DNA of 64,000 nt from Lactuca virosa (lineage: Eukaryota; Streptophyta; Magnoliopsida; Asterales; Asteraceae). The first letter of the stretch is position 1; each line of letters starts with the position of its first letter. The notes below the pieces were generated by a model. The model was not told where the DNA came from and made no database searches. It saw only the letters and a program-made list of their open reading frames with translations. A program made the position numbers and the translations under genes. Shown here piece after piece: positions 45,810 through 61,000 of the stretch. The stretch is taken from positions 309,399,228-309,463,227 of the forward strand of contig CAKMRJ010002223.1 in NCBI GenBank assembly GCA_928212115.1, written 5' to 3'.

Positions 45810-46908
45810 GTGAGTTACGCCTCACTGTACCCGTGGGTCAAAGGCACCAATGCGGGCCCAATAGTTTTGGTTATCTATTAGTAGTGGGATACCTTAAGGA
45901 CTGTATATAGTCATGTAGGATAGACTGAGGACTCTTGATCCAAGCTCTCTTACCTGTTCCTTGTTTGGTTGAGGTTCTAGAGTAGGATCATCTGTCTGGG
46001 TGACTATCTCACCTCTGAGTATATACGGCCATGCATTCCTTGGATTGTTGATATTGAGTATACTGTTATGCTATAGTGATATGTTAGATCTGTGTTCTGG
46101 TATTGAGTATGCTACTATGATGTAGTGATCTGTTAGATCTGTGTTATGGTATCGAGTATGCAGCTATGCTGTAATGATCTGTTAGATCTGTCTCCTCGTA
46201 TTGAGTATGTTTCTTGGAGGTAATAATTTGTAGAACTGTATGTTATCTGTGCTTGCTGGTTATCTATGGAGTGCCCTTAGGGAACATCTTTGGTCATGTA
46301 GGATAGCCTGAGAACTATTGGTCTAGGCTATCTTGGCTGTTCCTTGTTTGGTTTTCTCTCTAAAGTAGGAGCATCTCTTCGGGTGGCTATCTCACCTTTG
46401 GTTACTTATGGTTACACATTCTATGGGGGTTAGCTGGTAGCAGGACTGTATGCTGTGAGAGGAGTAGTAGGCGGTAGTGAGCTGTATGATTGTTTTTTTC
46501 CTGTATTATGTGCCTACTTGATCCTAATTTTTTATATGTTGACATGTTGTGTTTTGTTTGGGTTGAGGCGGTGTTCCTTTGTGTTTTACGCCAATATACT
46601 CGGTGCGGGCCGACTGTAAGCCATAGGCATGGAGGCTCGGGAAGAGCGGTAGGGTTGTGGCGGTAGGCTAACAAACCATGGGTATTCCAGCCCGATGGCT
46701 GATTGGAGCCATTGTATATTTTCATTCCAACCTGGGGTATTCCATTCCGAGGACGAATGGACTCGGAAGTTGATTGAGCCTGGGGTATTCCAACCCGATG
46801 GTTGATTGGACCCGACATGTTTGACCGTATATGTTATTTACTTGTGTGGTAGTATTTTGGGGGGAAACTCACTAAGATTTATGCTCATCTAGTTGTTTAT
46901 TGTTTCAG
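45810..46908 (+). other. Candidate leader intron inside the 5' LTR of G
   Basis: Donor GAG|GTGAGTTA at 45809/45810 and acceptor TTTATTGTTTCAG|GT at 46908/46909, with AAACTCACTAAG about 40 bases upstream as a possible branch region. The donor is conserved in the 3' LTR (51683/51684). It encloses both repeat arrays and precedes the PBS. Prediction only. Confidence 0.4.
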
Positions 46909-47113
46909 GTATCATTGGTGTCTATGGGAAGACGAAGGTAGGACTATACACACGCATCAGCAACATTGAGGATTCCACATTTTCTATAAAACTCTGATTT
47001 AAATAAATTTAATTTGATATAAACGGTTTTCTTAATAATGGATTTATATATTGGAAAGTTTTAGCTTAATAAAAATGGTAAATTTTGGGTTGTCAAAATG
47101 GAACGTTACAAGT

Positions 47114-47125
47114 TGGTATCAAAGC
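47114..47125 (+). other. Primer binding site of element G (tRNA-iMet)
   Basis: TGGTATCAAAGC, one mismatch (G to A) from the canonical site, four bases inside the LTR end. Confidence 0.85.
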
Positions 47126-48028
47126 CCTGGTACGGGTGAATTGGAGGAGCACTTGTGTGAATCCAGTCTCAAACTAGGATCCAAGAATTTTTGTAAAATG
47201 TTTTTGAAAGAAATAATTTATAATAAAGGGGTTGGGCTAAGGATATGGGCTCGGTCTTTTGTCATGTTCTTGTTTGATTGTTGACTTAAGATTGGGAACA
47301 TGGGCCTTGACTTAACTTTGGTTTTTTCAGGAAGATACGTTGTGTATAGTCAGCCAGAGCCCGAACAGGAGAGTGGTTCCCAAAATACCTATAATTGTTA
47401 TGTTTGCTGAGTTTTGATTTTTGCTGATATATGAATTGTTACAAAAGCATGCTAGTGGATAAGGTTCTTTTAGAAACTGATGTATAGAAATGCCTGATTT
47501 CTTTGATGCCTTCTGATTTAGGGAGTTGCTTACCTGATATATATGCTTTTGATTTTGTAATTGTTGTGTGTATTTGATTAGTTGTATATGGTCGGATCAA
47601 ATAGCCTTAGAATGATCGGCTTGGCCTTACTTCCCACTCCTTGTTTGCTTGTGGATTTAGGGTAGAGTCGATTATTCGACAGTCTATCTGACCCTATATT
47701 GTGTACAACAAGCATGCACAAAAGCAACAAGTGGTGCACGAGCGAGGGTAATCCTAGGAAGAGTGCCTAGGAAGTTGTTGTAGCTCGCAGGAGATGTGAG
47801 TGTTAGCACACCTAGGAGTGGCTTAGTGAAGTGAATTAGTACCTTGGAATGAATTCTGAATCAACTACGGATAGGTGTGGAAGGTGGTATGGCCCATACT
47901 ACTGAAAGCATAGGATCCATATGAGATTCCAGAGGAATTTTGAGGCTGCTTAGGGACTAACAGGAGTAGGACCCGGTGTGTTGAGCACTGTATTGTTATG
48001 TATAATATTTCCTTGATATATTTTCAGT
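47126..48028 (+). mobile_element. Leader of element G
   Basis: About 0.9 kb non-coding. It carries a CTCCTTGTTTGCTTGTGG motif (47638-47655) and the hairpin 47884-47902. Confidence 0.6.
47884..47902 (+). other. Hairpin with GGCC loop, element G
   Basis: GTGGTAT and ATACTAC form a 7-bp stem (one G-U pair) around GGCCC. The motif and flanks match the hairpin at 39931-39952 in D, but here it lies upstream of gag. Confidence 0.5.
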
Positions 48029-49038
48029 ATGACGGCTTTTGGAGGTTTAGGGTCAGGAGTCGGATGTGGTGGCAAGGACAGGCCAGGATTGACAGAGGAC
48101 CGGGTTAGGGAGATCATTCGTGATGAGGTTGTTTCTTTTGTCAGGGAGGTGGCTCCGGAGTTTCTTGGGACGGTCAAGACCACAATCATTGAGTTTTTCG
48201 ATGATCGTTATGCTACACTTTCTAAGGTTGTTGTTGTTGCAGCCACCGTGGTTGTTGCTGCCTTTAGGGCTCGAAGAGAGAGAGCTTTCCAGTACCGGGA
48301 CTTCGATAATACGAATCCCCCAGAGTTTGATGGGGACTCGGACCCGATTGTGGAGATAAAATTGTTGTCTGATGTAGAAGGTTGTTTCTTCACGTGTTCT
48401 TGTCCGGATGACCAGAAGGTCAAGTACACCTGAACTTTCTCATGTTGGGGGAAAAGGATTGATGGAGACTGGTGACTAGTTCTTATACACCTGAGCAGAG
48501 GGTCGCGATGACTTTGGAGCAGTTCTCGGAGATGTTACGTGAAAGGTATGTTCCCCTGGTAGAGAGGGAGAGACTGGCCCAGGAGCACCTGGATCTGAGA
48601 CCGACGACCGAGTCGGTGACTGAGATCACCAAGATGTTCACTGATAGGGCTTTATTTAGTCCTGAGTTTGCTTTTTCAGAGAATGCTCAGATGAGTCGGT
48701 ATTTGACCATGCTCAAGATGGATATTCGGCAGTTCATGTCCACCCAATGTTATGGTTCTCTTGTTGAACTTCAAGTTGTCGCGAGGAGGCTAGAGATTGA
48801 AATAGAGACCCATGCGAGGGAGCAGTGTCAGGATCCGGATCAGTCCCAGCCTGCATCGAAGCGGTTCAAGTCCGCCGGCCAGAGTTTAGGATCAGTTGGA
48901 GGGAGGCGCATATCTTTTGTATGTCATAGTTGTGGCAAGGAGGGCCATCTTGGTAGAGATTGCAGGCGGAGTGCGCGAATTCGTTTTTATTGCGGCCAGG
49001 AAGGCCACATTAGAGCTCACTGTCCTTTTCTCAGTTAG
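48029..49038 (+). pseudogene. Gag of element G (one frameshift, one stop)
   Basis: N-terminal part at 48029-48433: basic/acidic helix, then RDFDNTNPPEFDGDSDPI, the usual gypsy gag entry motif. The frame shifts near 48420 and a TGA at 48460-48462 replaces a Trp codon of the WW box. It continues at 48472-49038 with TLEQFSEMLRERYVPLVERE, then the helix ending VVARRLEIEIE, and two knuckles: CHSCGKEGHLGRDC, then YCGQEGHIRAHC, whose first Cys is replaced. It ends right after the second knuckle, before any protease. Same truncation point as in D. Confidence 0.85.
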
Positions 49039-49813
49039 GTGCGGGATCATACACCCTTAGCTTGGAAGTTACCCGACGGTCTTCATGGGACCGCCGTGGT
49101 CCTGAGGACCGAGATTTGAGTTGGCAGTTCATATATTTAGCAATTGTAGTAGTATTGGCATTCGTATGTAACTTCCGTCTATGTTTCAAGTTCAGTTGTA
49201 ATCTTGGATTATCAGTTAAATCGAATTATCTTATTTAGCTTTGTTTAAATTGATCTTTTCTTATGTGTGGATTCAGATTCTCCTATGTATGTTGATATCA
49301 GTGGTTGGGATCAATTAATAGAGTCCGAGTTACTCTGGGTATCAAAGGACTATGAAGTTTTCAGTTCTCTAAGTATTGGACTTCTACGTAACTGCTAAAT
49401 CTTTGGGTTTCACAACAAGAACATCGTCAACTGTTAGATTTTCCCTTCGATTCGTATTAGTCTTAGTTGTGATAGCATATATAGGGTGTGCTTGTGCTTA
49501 GACGCTAGGGTGTTAAGAACTCAGGTTGAGGACTTACTTGTCTGTTCTCGTCTAGTCGGGGGTGAGACTGAGTGTTGATTGTGGATAGCTTTGCTGGGCT
49601 GTCGAAACCGAGCATGAGTGTGGTCTAGTTTAGTATGTGATCAGTTAGTTCTCATTGTGGTAGTACCCTTTTGTATGGGGTTGCATGTTGATGTTTGACC
49701 GAGAAGCTATGGGACCGATTAATTCCGTTGATTTTCATGCATCTTGGTTGTTGTGGGGGAGGGCATCATGAAGTAGAAGGGACAGTTGATTTCAAGGAAG
49801 AGAGATAATTTAT
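49039..49813 (+). mobile_element. Non-coding 3' part of element G
   Basis: About 0.8 kb without pol motifs, leading to the PPT at 49814-49825. Confidence 0.65.
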
Positions 49814-49825
49814 GTCGGGGAGAAT

Positions 49826-52474
49826 TGTAACATTCTGTTTAAAATAAAATAAATAAGATAAAATAAATAAAATAAAATAAATAAAATAAAATAACTAAAT
49901 AAATAAATAATAAATCTTCAAACACCTACATGTATTTTATATTTTATTTTAGCACTAAAATCGTGTTAAATTAGCGGGGTGTACACCTTGGGGTGATAAA
50001 AGTTATATTTTCTGGATATTGAGGGTTAAATTGTAAAATATGGACTAGTATTGAATACATTTTTGGAAGCAGGGGGCTATAGAGTAAATTATGGACTTAA
50101 ATTGAACAGAAAAGAAAGGGAGGGGCCGGAAGTGTAAAAATTGGTTAGAAGTTTGAAATCAGAAACGAATACTTAAACCCGTCACCCCTACTCCCCTTGT
50201 TCCTCGTTTTAAGAGTGCAATACCTAAATCCTAACCCTACAAACCTTGCAGCTTCCACCCTTATTTCCCCAACCTTCAGCGGCCGCTGCCATCTTCCTCG
50301 TCGCTGCCTTGCACCAGTGAGCAACCGTCGTTGCACCGCTGCCGACGAAGACGTGAACCATGAGAGAACGTCGTGTCAATCGAGAGATCGGAAGAACGAA
50401 GTCGTGACTGTCGTTGCTGTTGTTCCCGGTTATATGTCGTGCAAGTCTCTCTTATCGTCTTTTTCTGTTGCTGCGTTGTTGATGCTGCCGTTTCTTCGAG
50501 CGGCTGTCACGTTTTAACGCCACTACTCCGACTGTCGTATGTTGCCACGAGGCTGGCTGAGTTGGTGTGCGTATTTCAGTGTTTGAAACTCGTGTTTTTC
50601 GTTTGTGTGCGTGTGTTTCTGCTTTGGCAAGTCGGACAGACGTGTATGCGTGTGACTTAGTTGGACAGAAAACGAAAGGACCACCATCGTGGCTACTGCA
50701 CTTGCTACCCTTTTCTGCCACCACCAGCCACCGGTTGAGGTGGATATGTGTGTTATGGTTTGAATGTGTGTGTTTTAATGGTGTGATGTTGTATGAACGT
50801 TTCTTGGCCGGAAAATCTAAGAAAACCCACCACCACCACCGTGAGGTGGTGGCTACCACCTCTTGCTGCCGTCTGCCACCATCTTGGTGGTTGTATTGGA
50901 CATTTTTGTATTCTTTTTGGGTGCTAGTGTATGTATGTATGATGTAGGGACTTTTATGTGTGCTTGGATTGTTGGATTTATCACTCGAAACCGCCGTCGC
51001 CACCGTGTGTGGGTGGTTGCCTCCACGGACGGCTGCCGACCACCACTGCCCGAGGTGGCAGTGGGTGGTGCCCAACTTATTAAACATTAAATTATGTAAA
51101 CATCTAACTTTAGTCCGAGTGGAACGTGTTTGGGTTGGAAACCCTAATTAGGGATTAGAAAACCCTAATGTCAAGAAAAACCTAGTTTTGAAGTTTTATC
51201 GGGACCCGCGTTAAAACTGTTAATTGAACTTTAAATAATACTTGATAATGCCCTACAATTAACTTAATGCAGTATTGGACTTAATTAATTAAATCCTTAA
51301 GGGGTTAAGTTTGGAACACTAACCCTAGTAATGATTTTATGTAGAAAACCCTAGAATCGGGAAACTTTATTTCGGACAATGATCGGACGCGTATTTTGGG
51401 CTATTGATTAGATTATTATTAAACCTGAGAATGACTAAGTCAAACCTTAATCAGTTCTACCCTTAGGTGATTAAGTCCTTAATGGGTTAACTGTTCTTAC
51501 TTAACCCTAATCGTCATTTTATGTGGAACCCTAATTTTCATTTCATGTGAGGTAGTCACTGTTGCAAGTGACTATAACTTGTTATCGGGTATTGACTCAA
51601 GTATCTTCCTGTAGGTCATTGGAAGTGAGTTGAAGTTGGTAGATTCCTTCATTGCTACAGTGGTTACCTACACACATACCGAGGTGAGTTACGCCTCACT
51701 GTACTCGTGGGTCAAAGGCACCAATGTCGGCCCACTAGTTTTGGTTATATGTTAGTAGAGGAATACCTTAAGGACTATATATAGTCATGTTGGATAGGCT
51801 GAGGACTCTTGATCCAAGCTCTCTTACATGTTCCTTGTTTGGTTGTTGTTCTAGAGTAGGGTCATCTGTCCGGGTGACTATCTCACCTCTGACTATATAC
51901 GGCCATGCATTCCATGGAATGTGGATATTGAGTATGCTGCTTTACTGTAGATCTATTAGATTTGTGTTCCGATCTTGAGTATGCTACTATGATGTAGTGA
52001 TATGTTAGATGTGTGTTCTGGTATCGAGTATGTTGATATGTTGTAGTGATCTGTTAGATCTATCTCCTGGTATTAAGTATGTTGCTTGGTGATAATAATC
52101 TGCAGAAATGTATGTTATCTATGCTTGTCGGTTATTATCTATGGAGAGCCCTTAGGGACTGTCTGTGGTCATGTAGGATAGCCTGAGAACTCTTGGTCTA
52201 GGCTCTCTTTCCTGTTCCTTGTTTGGTTATGGCTCTAGAGTAGGATCTTCTGTTTGGGTGGCTATCTCACCTCTATTTAATTATGGTTATGCATTCTATG
52301 GGGGTTAGCTGGTAGCGGGACTATATGTTGTGAGAGGACTAGTAGGCGGTAGTGAGTTGTGTGATTATTGTTTGCATGTACTATGTGCCTACTTGATCCT
52401 GATTGTTTATAAGTCGACATGGTGTGTTTGGTTTGGGTTGAGGCAGTCCTGCTTTGTGTTGTAGGCCAAGATAC
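49826..52474 (+). mobile_element. 3' LTR of element G, interrupted
   Basis: Aligns with 43506-46597 minus the MITE and the amplified segment. It stops at ...CCAAGATAC where the 5' LTR continues TCGGTGCGGG. A repeat array equivalent to 46053-46230 is at about 51930-52095. Confidence 0.88.
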
Positions 52475-53248
52475 TGAAGGGTTATGGTATACTACGACAT
52501 CCTATGGTGCACATACAACCCTAAATACCTTGGATCTATGTTTTCACTAATTATACATGCAAATGGTTTCCAAGGCATTAAACCTATAACTAACATGTAA
52601 ATTCATATTACCAAATAAGATACTAGTTAGAGTAACATACCTTTTGTGTTGTAGCTTGATTCCATGGAGCTTAAGAGCCGAGTGCCTCAAGTGTGACACC
52701 TCAAATGGTTCACACAACACCAACAACAACTTGGAATAACTTGAGAGAAAAGTCCTTATGCTCAAATCGGCTAGCCCTCTCATATGAATCCTTATGGCCT
52801 ATTTCTTGAGCCATGGGGTCCTTATATATTGTGGCTATTAGGGTTACACTATGTAACTCATGTCTTTCCATATTCTTCATGCTCCATGGGTTAAAACCTC
52901 CATGGAGTATCCATGGGTTACTCCATGGGTTTAGCCGAACATGAAGAACTATGGATCATAAGCCCACATATATAAGAATGAATGATTTACACAATCAATC
53001 CCCATATATTTAATTAGTTTCTTTTGATCACAGAATTAATTCCAAATTAATTATTGAACAATAATAATTAAATAATATGATTTCATATTAATATATTAGA
53101 ACTTATAATATATAAATAAACCATATATATCCTTTTCTCACAAAAGTCTATCCAAATCGTTCTGATGCCATACAACCCAAATGGACCATGCCAAGTCAGG
53201 TCAAATACATACCAATAATAGTTATGGGCTTAGACATCTAATCCAAAA
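52475..53248 (-). mobile_element. 3' LTR of copia-type element F1
   Basis: Homologous to 62642-63395 (GGATCTATGTTTTC near the left, GTTATGGGCTTAGACAT near the right) and more distantly to LTR A. Its right end abuts a minus-strand PPT (CCAAGTGGGAGAC at 53249-53261). Termini are mutated (TGAAGG / CCAAAA instead of TGTTGG / CCAACA). Confidence 0.75.
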
Positions 53249-55234
<1,986 letters not shown>

Positions 55235-55424
55235 TGTGACAACTCGAAATTTCTATCTTGTACAACCATTCACTGCAATAGAAGTCAGACTCATTTCTGT
55301 TAACTTTTAGCACTGTTTAGAGCCGTTTGAGTGTTCTAAAGCCTAGTACTTCAAGAGGAAATCATAAGAGGTATACTCTAGAGTTTATTGTGCATCATTT
55401 AAGTCACAAAACTCCAAGAGTTTG

Positions 55425-56207
55425 GAGTTTACGGCCATAACATGGAGTTTACGGCCATAAACTCTAAGGGTATAAATATGACACTTAGCCATTTTAGTCA
55501 TTTTTACCATTTCCAAGCCTAGATGTCATTCTCTCTCTAGTATCATCCGATTTTTCTTCTTGATCTTCAACTTTGTAAGTGTTTCCTTCCTTGATTAGTT
55601 GATATATTACAACATCTAGTGATTTTACATGATTTCATCCATGAAATCTCTTCATTTTGATAGATCTTCAAGTGTTCTTCATTTCACCAAGAACACACAC
55701 TAGTGTTCTTGGACTTTAAACACCCTTACAAGCTTCTATATTGTAAGTACTCTTACCTTAGCTTGTTGTGTGCTTGAATCACTTAGATTACACCTAGAAA
55801 ACATCAAGAACACAAGATCATAAGGTGTTTACGGCCAAGGCAATCTCCTTGGGCCGTAAACCCTAATAAAGGGGGAAATATGAGCCATAGTCCCTTCCAA
55901 TGCCTTGGAAACAAGTCTAGATCACTTCCAAGAAGAGCTTAGGACCTTAAACATCAAAAGAAACAAGAACAAATGGTGTTTACGGCCAAGGCAATCACCT
56001 TGGGCCGTAAACACTAATTAAGGGTGCATATGTGCCACCCTTCCTTCCTAAGGCTTAGACTTGATCAAAAAATACTTCCTTATGACTTATAAGACCTTGA
56101 AACACAAAATGGTACTACTTACCATGAGTTTACGGCCGTAAACTCATTGGGCCATAAACCCATGGGCCGTAAACTCACATGGTGTTACCATTTGGGCCGT
56201 AAACTCC
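55425..56207. repeat. Array of GTTTACGGCC / GGCCGTAAAC inverted motifs in LTR H
   Basis: At least nine copies of GTTTACGGCC or its complement (allowing one mismatch). They include two near-perfect hairpins (55827-55861, 55978-56012), each with an AAGG...CCTT inner stem, and a perfect 24-bp palindrome at 56124-56147 centred on GGCC. Confidence 0.85.
55471..55478 (+). promoter_or_regulatory. TATA box in LTR H
   Basis: TATAAATA in AAGGGTATAAATATGAC, about 235 bp into the LTR, followed by a CT-rich region. Confidence 0.6.
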
Positions 56208-57435
56208 TAAGTGAGGCGCTACCACCCTTAGATGCAACCCTTGGTACTCCTAGCACTTGAATCAAGGTGTTTTCCATGTCTTAGGGTGTCTTTACTTTCT
56301 TAATTAGTTGTTAATTGACTAATTAGATACATATATGTGTCATTATATGTAATTAGGATCCATGTGTGTGCTCAACTCTTCACTTGACACTTAGCATCCT
56401 ATACCATCCGTTCATCCAAACCACTCACTACAGGTGAGTTCATACCCCTTAATCAACCTTTTAAATGATTTTAAATGCTTTTATGGGGGGGGGGGGAATA
56501 CAAGTTGAATTATTATAGTTATTATATCAATCACATGTGATTAATAACTACCAACAAGTGGATTTTCTTACTTTTCAAACTGTATTAACAAACAAACTAC
56601 TTCAAATCGTTGTACAAACTCTTTTACATGTTAAATACTTTTATTAAACTCTTTTAAACTTATATTTTGTCAAAAGTGTATCTATATAGATATAGTTACA
56701 TAAGTAGTATTGAAAGGACTTAGGACTGATAGCTCACCTTACTTCATGTTCCTCGTTTGGTTGTGGACTTAGGGTATCGGTTGTTTGTCCGAAGGTCGTT
56801 TGAATCTTAGTTATATATCACGTATATGTATGTAGATATAAAATTTCCTTCATTCAGTTCAAATACCTTTGGGTAGCAAGGGTATACAATCATGTTCATT
56901 TATACAACCAACATTGCTAGTAAACTATAATAGGTATAGTTTAGGAAGTTACTAATACTAATACTAGAACAATGAAACATACAAAGAGTCAGTTCATACA
57001 TGATTCAATAACATACAGATAGAGAATACTATGATGAGAAACAAATGATAACATACAGATAGAGAATACTATGATGAGAAACAAACAATAACATACAGAT
57101 AGAACATACATACTAGACAGAGACAACATACAATACAACTAGTACATACACTACATATACAAATATACAATAACATAAATATGAACCGTCGTTCGGGGCA
57201 CGGCATCACCTGTCATGGCTCGATTTGTAGCCAGAATCTCCTAAAAGGAGAGCGTGAATTTGCGTATAGATCTATACTGGATTGACTATCCTACACCTTG
57301 CTGTTCGCTACAGTGGGACTTGCAAGTCTACGGGTGCCAAATGTCATTTCTTCCGACGTCTTTCATCGTCGTGTTATTAGTCGATAGTATGGTACAACCA
57401 GGTCACATCATACCTTAAATATCAATTGGTTTAAG

Positions 57436-58018
57436 TGTTGAGAGAAAAACTTTGAGACACACTTGAACAAACGTTAGAACAAGTATATTGCGGAATAGTT
57501 AATCTCCAAGGATCTAAAAGCTCAACAATAATATTAATAAGTTAGAGTTAGATAGTTAGAGAGTTAGTTGCGAAAAGTAAAGAAATGGAAATGACAACAA
57601 TTGTTATATCAAGAATACACATAAGTTGATTCATAACGAGGAATGCATTCAAGCCAAGTTAATAAGTGAGATTAAACTTAGTGATTAAGTCACAAGTGAG
57701 TTGCTCCGAAGAGAGATTGTAATCACTTATGTTCTAGTAAGGTTTGAGAGTAAGAAGAGATGTGTAATTAGATAGAGAGATAAGAAAAATAGCTTTAGAG
57801 ATAGATATTCAGATTGATATGAATAAGTGAGAATGAGCTCTACTTATAGAGTCTCAAGAATTACATTTGATTCACTCTCTAAGAGTAGCCATGCAAGTAA
57901 GAGTGACTGCGGTTGGCTAGATGACTTCGGATGCGGTTGCTGATGAGGGAGCTTGACTGCGGGTGTTTGTAGACTACGGTAGCTGAAGTTCAAGAGAGTC
58001 ACTTTTCATGATTCAATA
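57436..58018 (-). mobile_element. 3' LTR of copia element E (B family)
   Basis: 583 bp starting TGTTGAGAGAAAAAC, clearly homologous to the LTRs of B. The inner terminus is ATTCAATA (CA mutated to TA) next to a conserved PPT (58019-58029). TTAAG at 57431-57435 is the left target-site candidate. Confidence 0.88.
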
Positions 58019-58050
58019 ATTCCCCCCTAAGTGACCTCTTTAACTTTTCT

Positions 58051-61000
58051 TCAGCTATCAAGTTTAAGAAACTTGATCATGATCCACCAAAACTTCCTGA
58101 TATTTTCCAACCAAGTGATTCTTCTTAAAATCTCGAACTTGACTTCGGCAGTTGTGTGCTTTGATCTTTCAACTGCGGTTCGACAGATTTCAAGTTGCTT
58201 CCTGGCGAGGCGATTCATGGTAGTCATGGGAATGAAGTATTTGACTTTATCGGTCTTCCTTTTGAAAATGACTCCGAGTTCAGGGAAGTTGGTTGCACCT
58301 AAGGATCTTTCTTGATAACCTTCGGTGGGAATTGGTGCAGGATCGAGTGGTGGTAGATCGAACTTTTTGGCAATGGTCGGGTAGATGTCTGCGTCGATTT
58401 TAGCAAAATCACAGACAGTTTCCTTCAAAAACGTACTAGCCCTTTCAAGTGCTATCTTCATCTTTGGGTGCTTCTCCGACTTGTTCTGGAATACATTTGC
58501 TATAAGAAAGACTTCTTCAGGATTCATGCAGGGGAAGTCAGCTTGGGTGCGGACATAGTCGTGTTCCCTTCTTGTGAGAATGTATTGGATGAAGTCAGCC
58601 TTCATGAACTTCCGGGGCTTGTAGTTTTTGACTGCGGATGGTCTATCGTTAGACCAGATTTTATCAATGGGAGAGGCATGATTTGCATAAAATCGGTTAA
58701 GTCTCTCGAATTCCATTGGCAGTCTTTTGTGGTCTGGAAGGCTGCGGTCAAACTGCTCAAACACTGTGAAGTAGTTAGCATTTGGGGAGATTGGAACATC
58801 CCAGTAGCCATCCGAGGGGGGTTCAGCATATGTGAGATACGGTTCGTAGTCGTCATCCAACAGTCTGCGGTGGGGATTGATCCAAGAGTTTATCAAGGAT
58901 TCATCCATGACAGTGTCAAAACCGCATTCTCTCCATATGAGCTCAGAAAGTTTAGCTGCTTTCCAGTCTTTTTTCTTTTGAGTGGTGGCATGGGAGTCAT
59001 TTGAGCTTGGAGAGGACATGTGATCCACCAGATTTTTGAAATGAAGGGGAGTCTCTGGTTTCTCAGGAGTGATATCATTTTGCGGTGGAGTGTTATGAGA
59101 TGGTGTCGGTGAAGGTTGCGGTGTAGGGATTTTTTCTGTAATGATGGGGGGACTTTGGAATGATTGGAGTGATGGTCTTCTTCTTCACTTCCTCCTCTTG
59201 AGGAATGTAATACAGGAGCTTCCTCAAGCCATTTTCGGAGACCATCAACCTTGGCAAAAACTTCCAGAAACAGGGCTTTAAGGGCATCCGCCAACTGTTG
59301 ATTGTGGGGGATAGTGGAGTTGAAGAGCAGCCTGTGAATTTCTTTAGTGAGTTGAAGGATTTCAGGACCATGAAAGTTGGTTGACAAAGATCATTGCAGT
59401 CGGTTGATAGTAGCTTGAAGGACTGAGATAGTGGACTCATATGCAATGTGAGTCTCAGCTATCAGCTTTTGAGATTGGGTGGATTGGTCCGCAATGGCTG
59501 CTTGTAGATCTTTCTTGATTGCGCTCACCTCAGAGATGAGGCGTTCCGCAGCAGCCATGAATTCCTTGTGATATGCTTGACGATTGTTATCAAGGGACCG
59601 AATTCCCATTTCAACCTTGAGAGAAATTCGTTCAGCAGCCAATCTCTTACGAGTTTCCAAGCGTTCTATCCTTTCAATCAAGGACTGTGGTCCGGCCATG
59701 TCTTCTGGTTGCGGTTGAGTTGGCTTGACCGCAGCGAGAATCTGATCGACCTTTGCTTGCAGGCTCAAAAATTCTTTTCTTGTTACCGCATTCTTCTTGT
59801 TTTTCTTCTTCTCTTTAGGCTTAGAAGTTGAATGATGAGAGCCACTAGATTCTTCTTCTTCATCAAACATCATGAGATCATCATCAGAAGGAGAGGGTTG
59901 ATTTACCTCCTGAAGATCAACATCATCAAAACCGAAGGTGGGAGCAGAGCTGACTTCTATTACGGTTCCTTAGTCTTGTGATTCTTGAACAGTTGGAGTT
60001 GGAGGGACTTTGGAAGCACCGGCATCGTCATGAGTGGACTGAGCCTTGCGGATCGTCTCAGCCATCTCAGACATCCAGTCTTGGACTTTCAGGATGGTGG
60101 CTATAGTATTGGCATTGTTAATTGCATCTGCCCAATACTTAGCCACAGATTGGATTTCTTGTTCCTTTTGCTGCTATTGCTTGATTTGTTGATTTTTTTC
60201 GTGCTTCGAATTCCCTACGGAAAGCGGCAAACTTTTTGATGTCGGCCTCGGACACGGGAGTGTAGTGTAACCATGAGTCATTAGATTCTTCACCGTCAAA
60301 TCCTTGGTATCGCACCGAAGTGTCCTTCGGGTCCACGGATCCTTGCACATTTGTGCTCACCGTGCGTAAACCACCTGTTACTGATGTTAGCAGAGTAGGA
60401 TTTCCTGAGCTTCCTCGGTCTCCTTGAACCGTAGTCAAGTTTGGCCTCGGCTCAGTTCCGGAAAGAGCGGAAGAAGTGCCCTGCGGTTGGGAAGGTGTTT
60501 GAAGTGTTTGGGTTACATTCAAGAGGATGGAGTTCAAATCCTCAGGAGAAAAGAAATGCAGTCGGGAAGCCCTGGAGACCTTAGGGCGAGAACCGGTGTT
60601 ATCCTCTTGGGATTGAACTGGGGGGGAGTCTCCACGATGCGGTGAAACATACTCACTTTCTGAGCCTGAGTGGTATTCGATTGTGGTGTTGAATGGGTCT
60701 GCGGCCACCCCAACGACTACCGAAGCCTTTTGAGAGGCTGAGGTATCAGTCTGGTCACGCATTTGGCCAGTGGGATTGGTTTTCTTTTCTTAAGGATGGC
60801 AATTGGTTGCGCATCCTCATCAGAATTACTATCATTTGTTGGTGCGGTTGGGGTGATTTTGCGTTTCTTTGAGGGTGCGGTTGGTTTGGGAGCATATTTC
60901 TTTGGGGTTCTTTGTTTCTTTGAGACGTTGTGGGGGCCTTGATGGGTTGAGGCTAGTTTCTTTCTTCTTTGAGAAAGATTAGAGAGAGTATTGGAAGATG

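Larger units (their letters stand above)
43506..47110 (+). mobile_element. 5' LTR of element G
   Basis: 3.6 kb, longer than the corresponding part of the 3' copy because of a MITE (43840-44115) and local tandem amplification (44498-44890). It contains two further repeat arrays: TTGAGTATGCT...GTTAGATCTGTG units at about 46053-46230 and GGGTATTCCAACCCGATGG units at about 46677-46815. Small ORFs on either strand in 44300-45270 are repeat-driven and not genes. Confidence 0.88.
43506..52474 (+). mobile_element. Gag-only Ty3/gypsy element G, 3' LTR interrupted
   Basis: LTRs start TGTAACATT(T/C)(C/T)GTTTAAAATAAAAT at 43506 and 49826. The 5' LTR is 3,605 bp and ends GACGTTACA-like (AACGTTACA, 47110). 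A PBS follows, then 2.7 kb with only gag, then a PPT (GTCGGGGAGAAT). The 3' LTR is cut at 52474 by F1; its last 517 bp are not in the window. No pol motif is found, so it is a second TR-GAG-type element distinct from D. Confidence 0.85.
55235..57435 (+). mobile_element. Ty3/gypsy (Tekay-like) LTR 'H', interrupted by E
   Basis: Starts TGTGACAACTCG, the same terminus type as LTR C (TGTGACAACCG). It shares with I and C the CAG|GTGAGTTCATACCCCT motif (56431-56449), the long G run (56485-56496) followed by AATACAAG, and the TATAGATCTATAC block (57257-57269). The 3' end is not in the window because E inserted at 57435. Confidence 0.8.
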
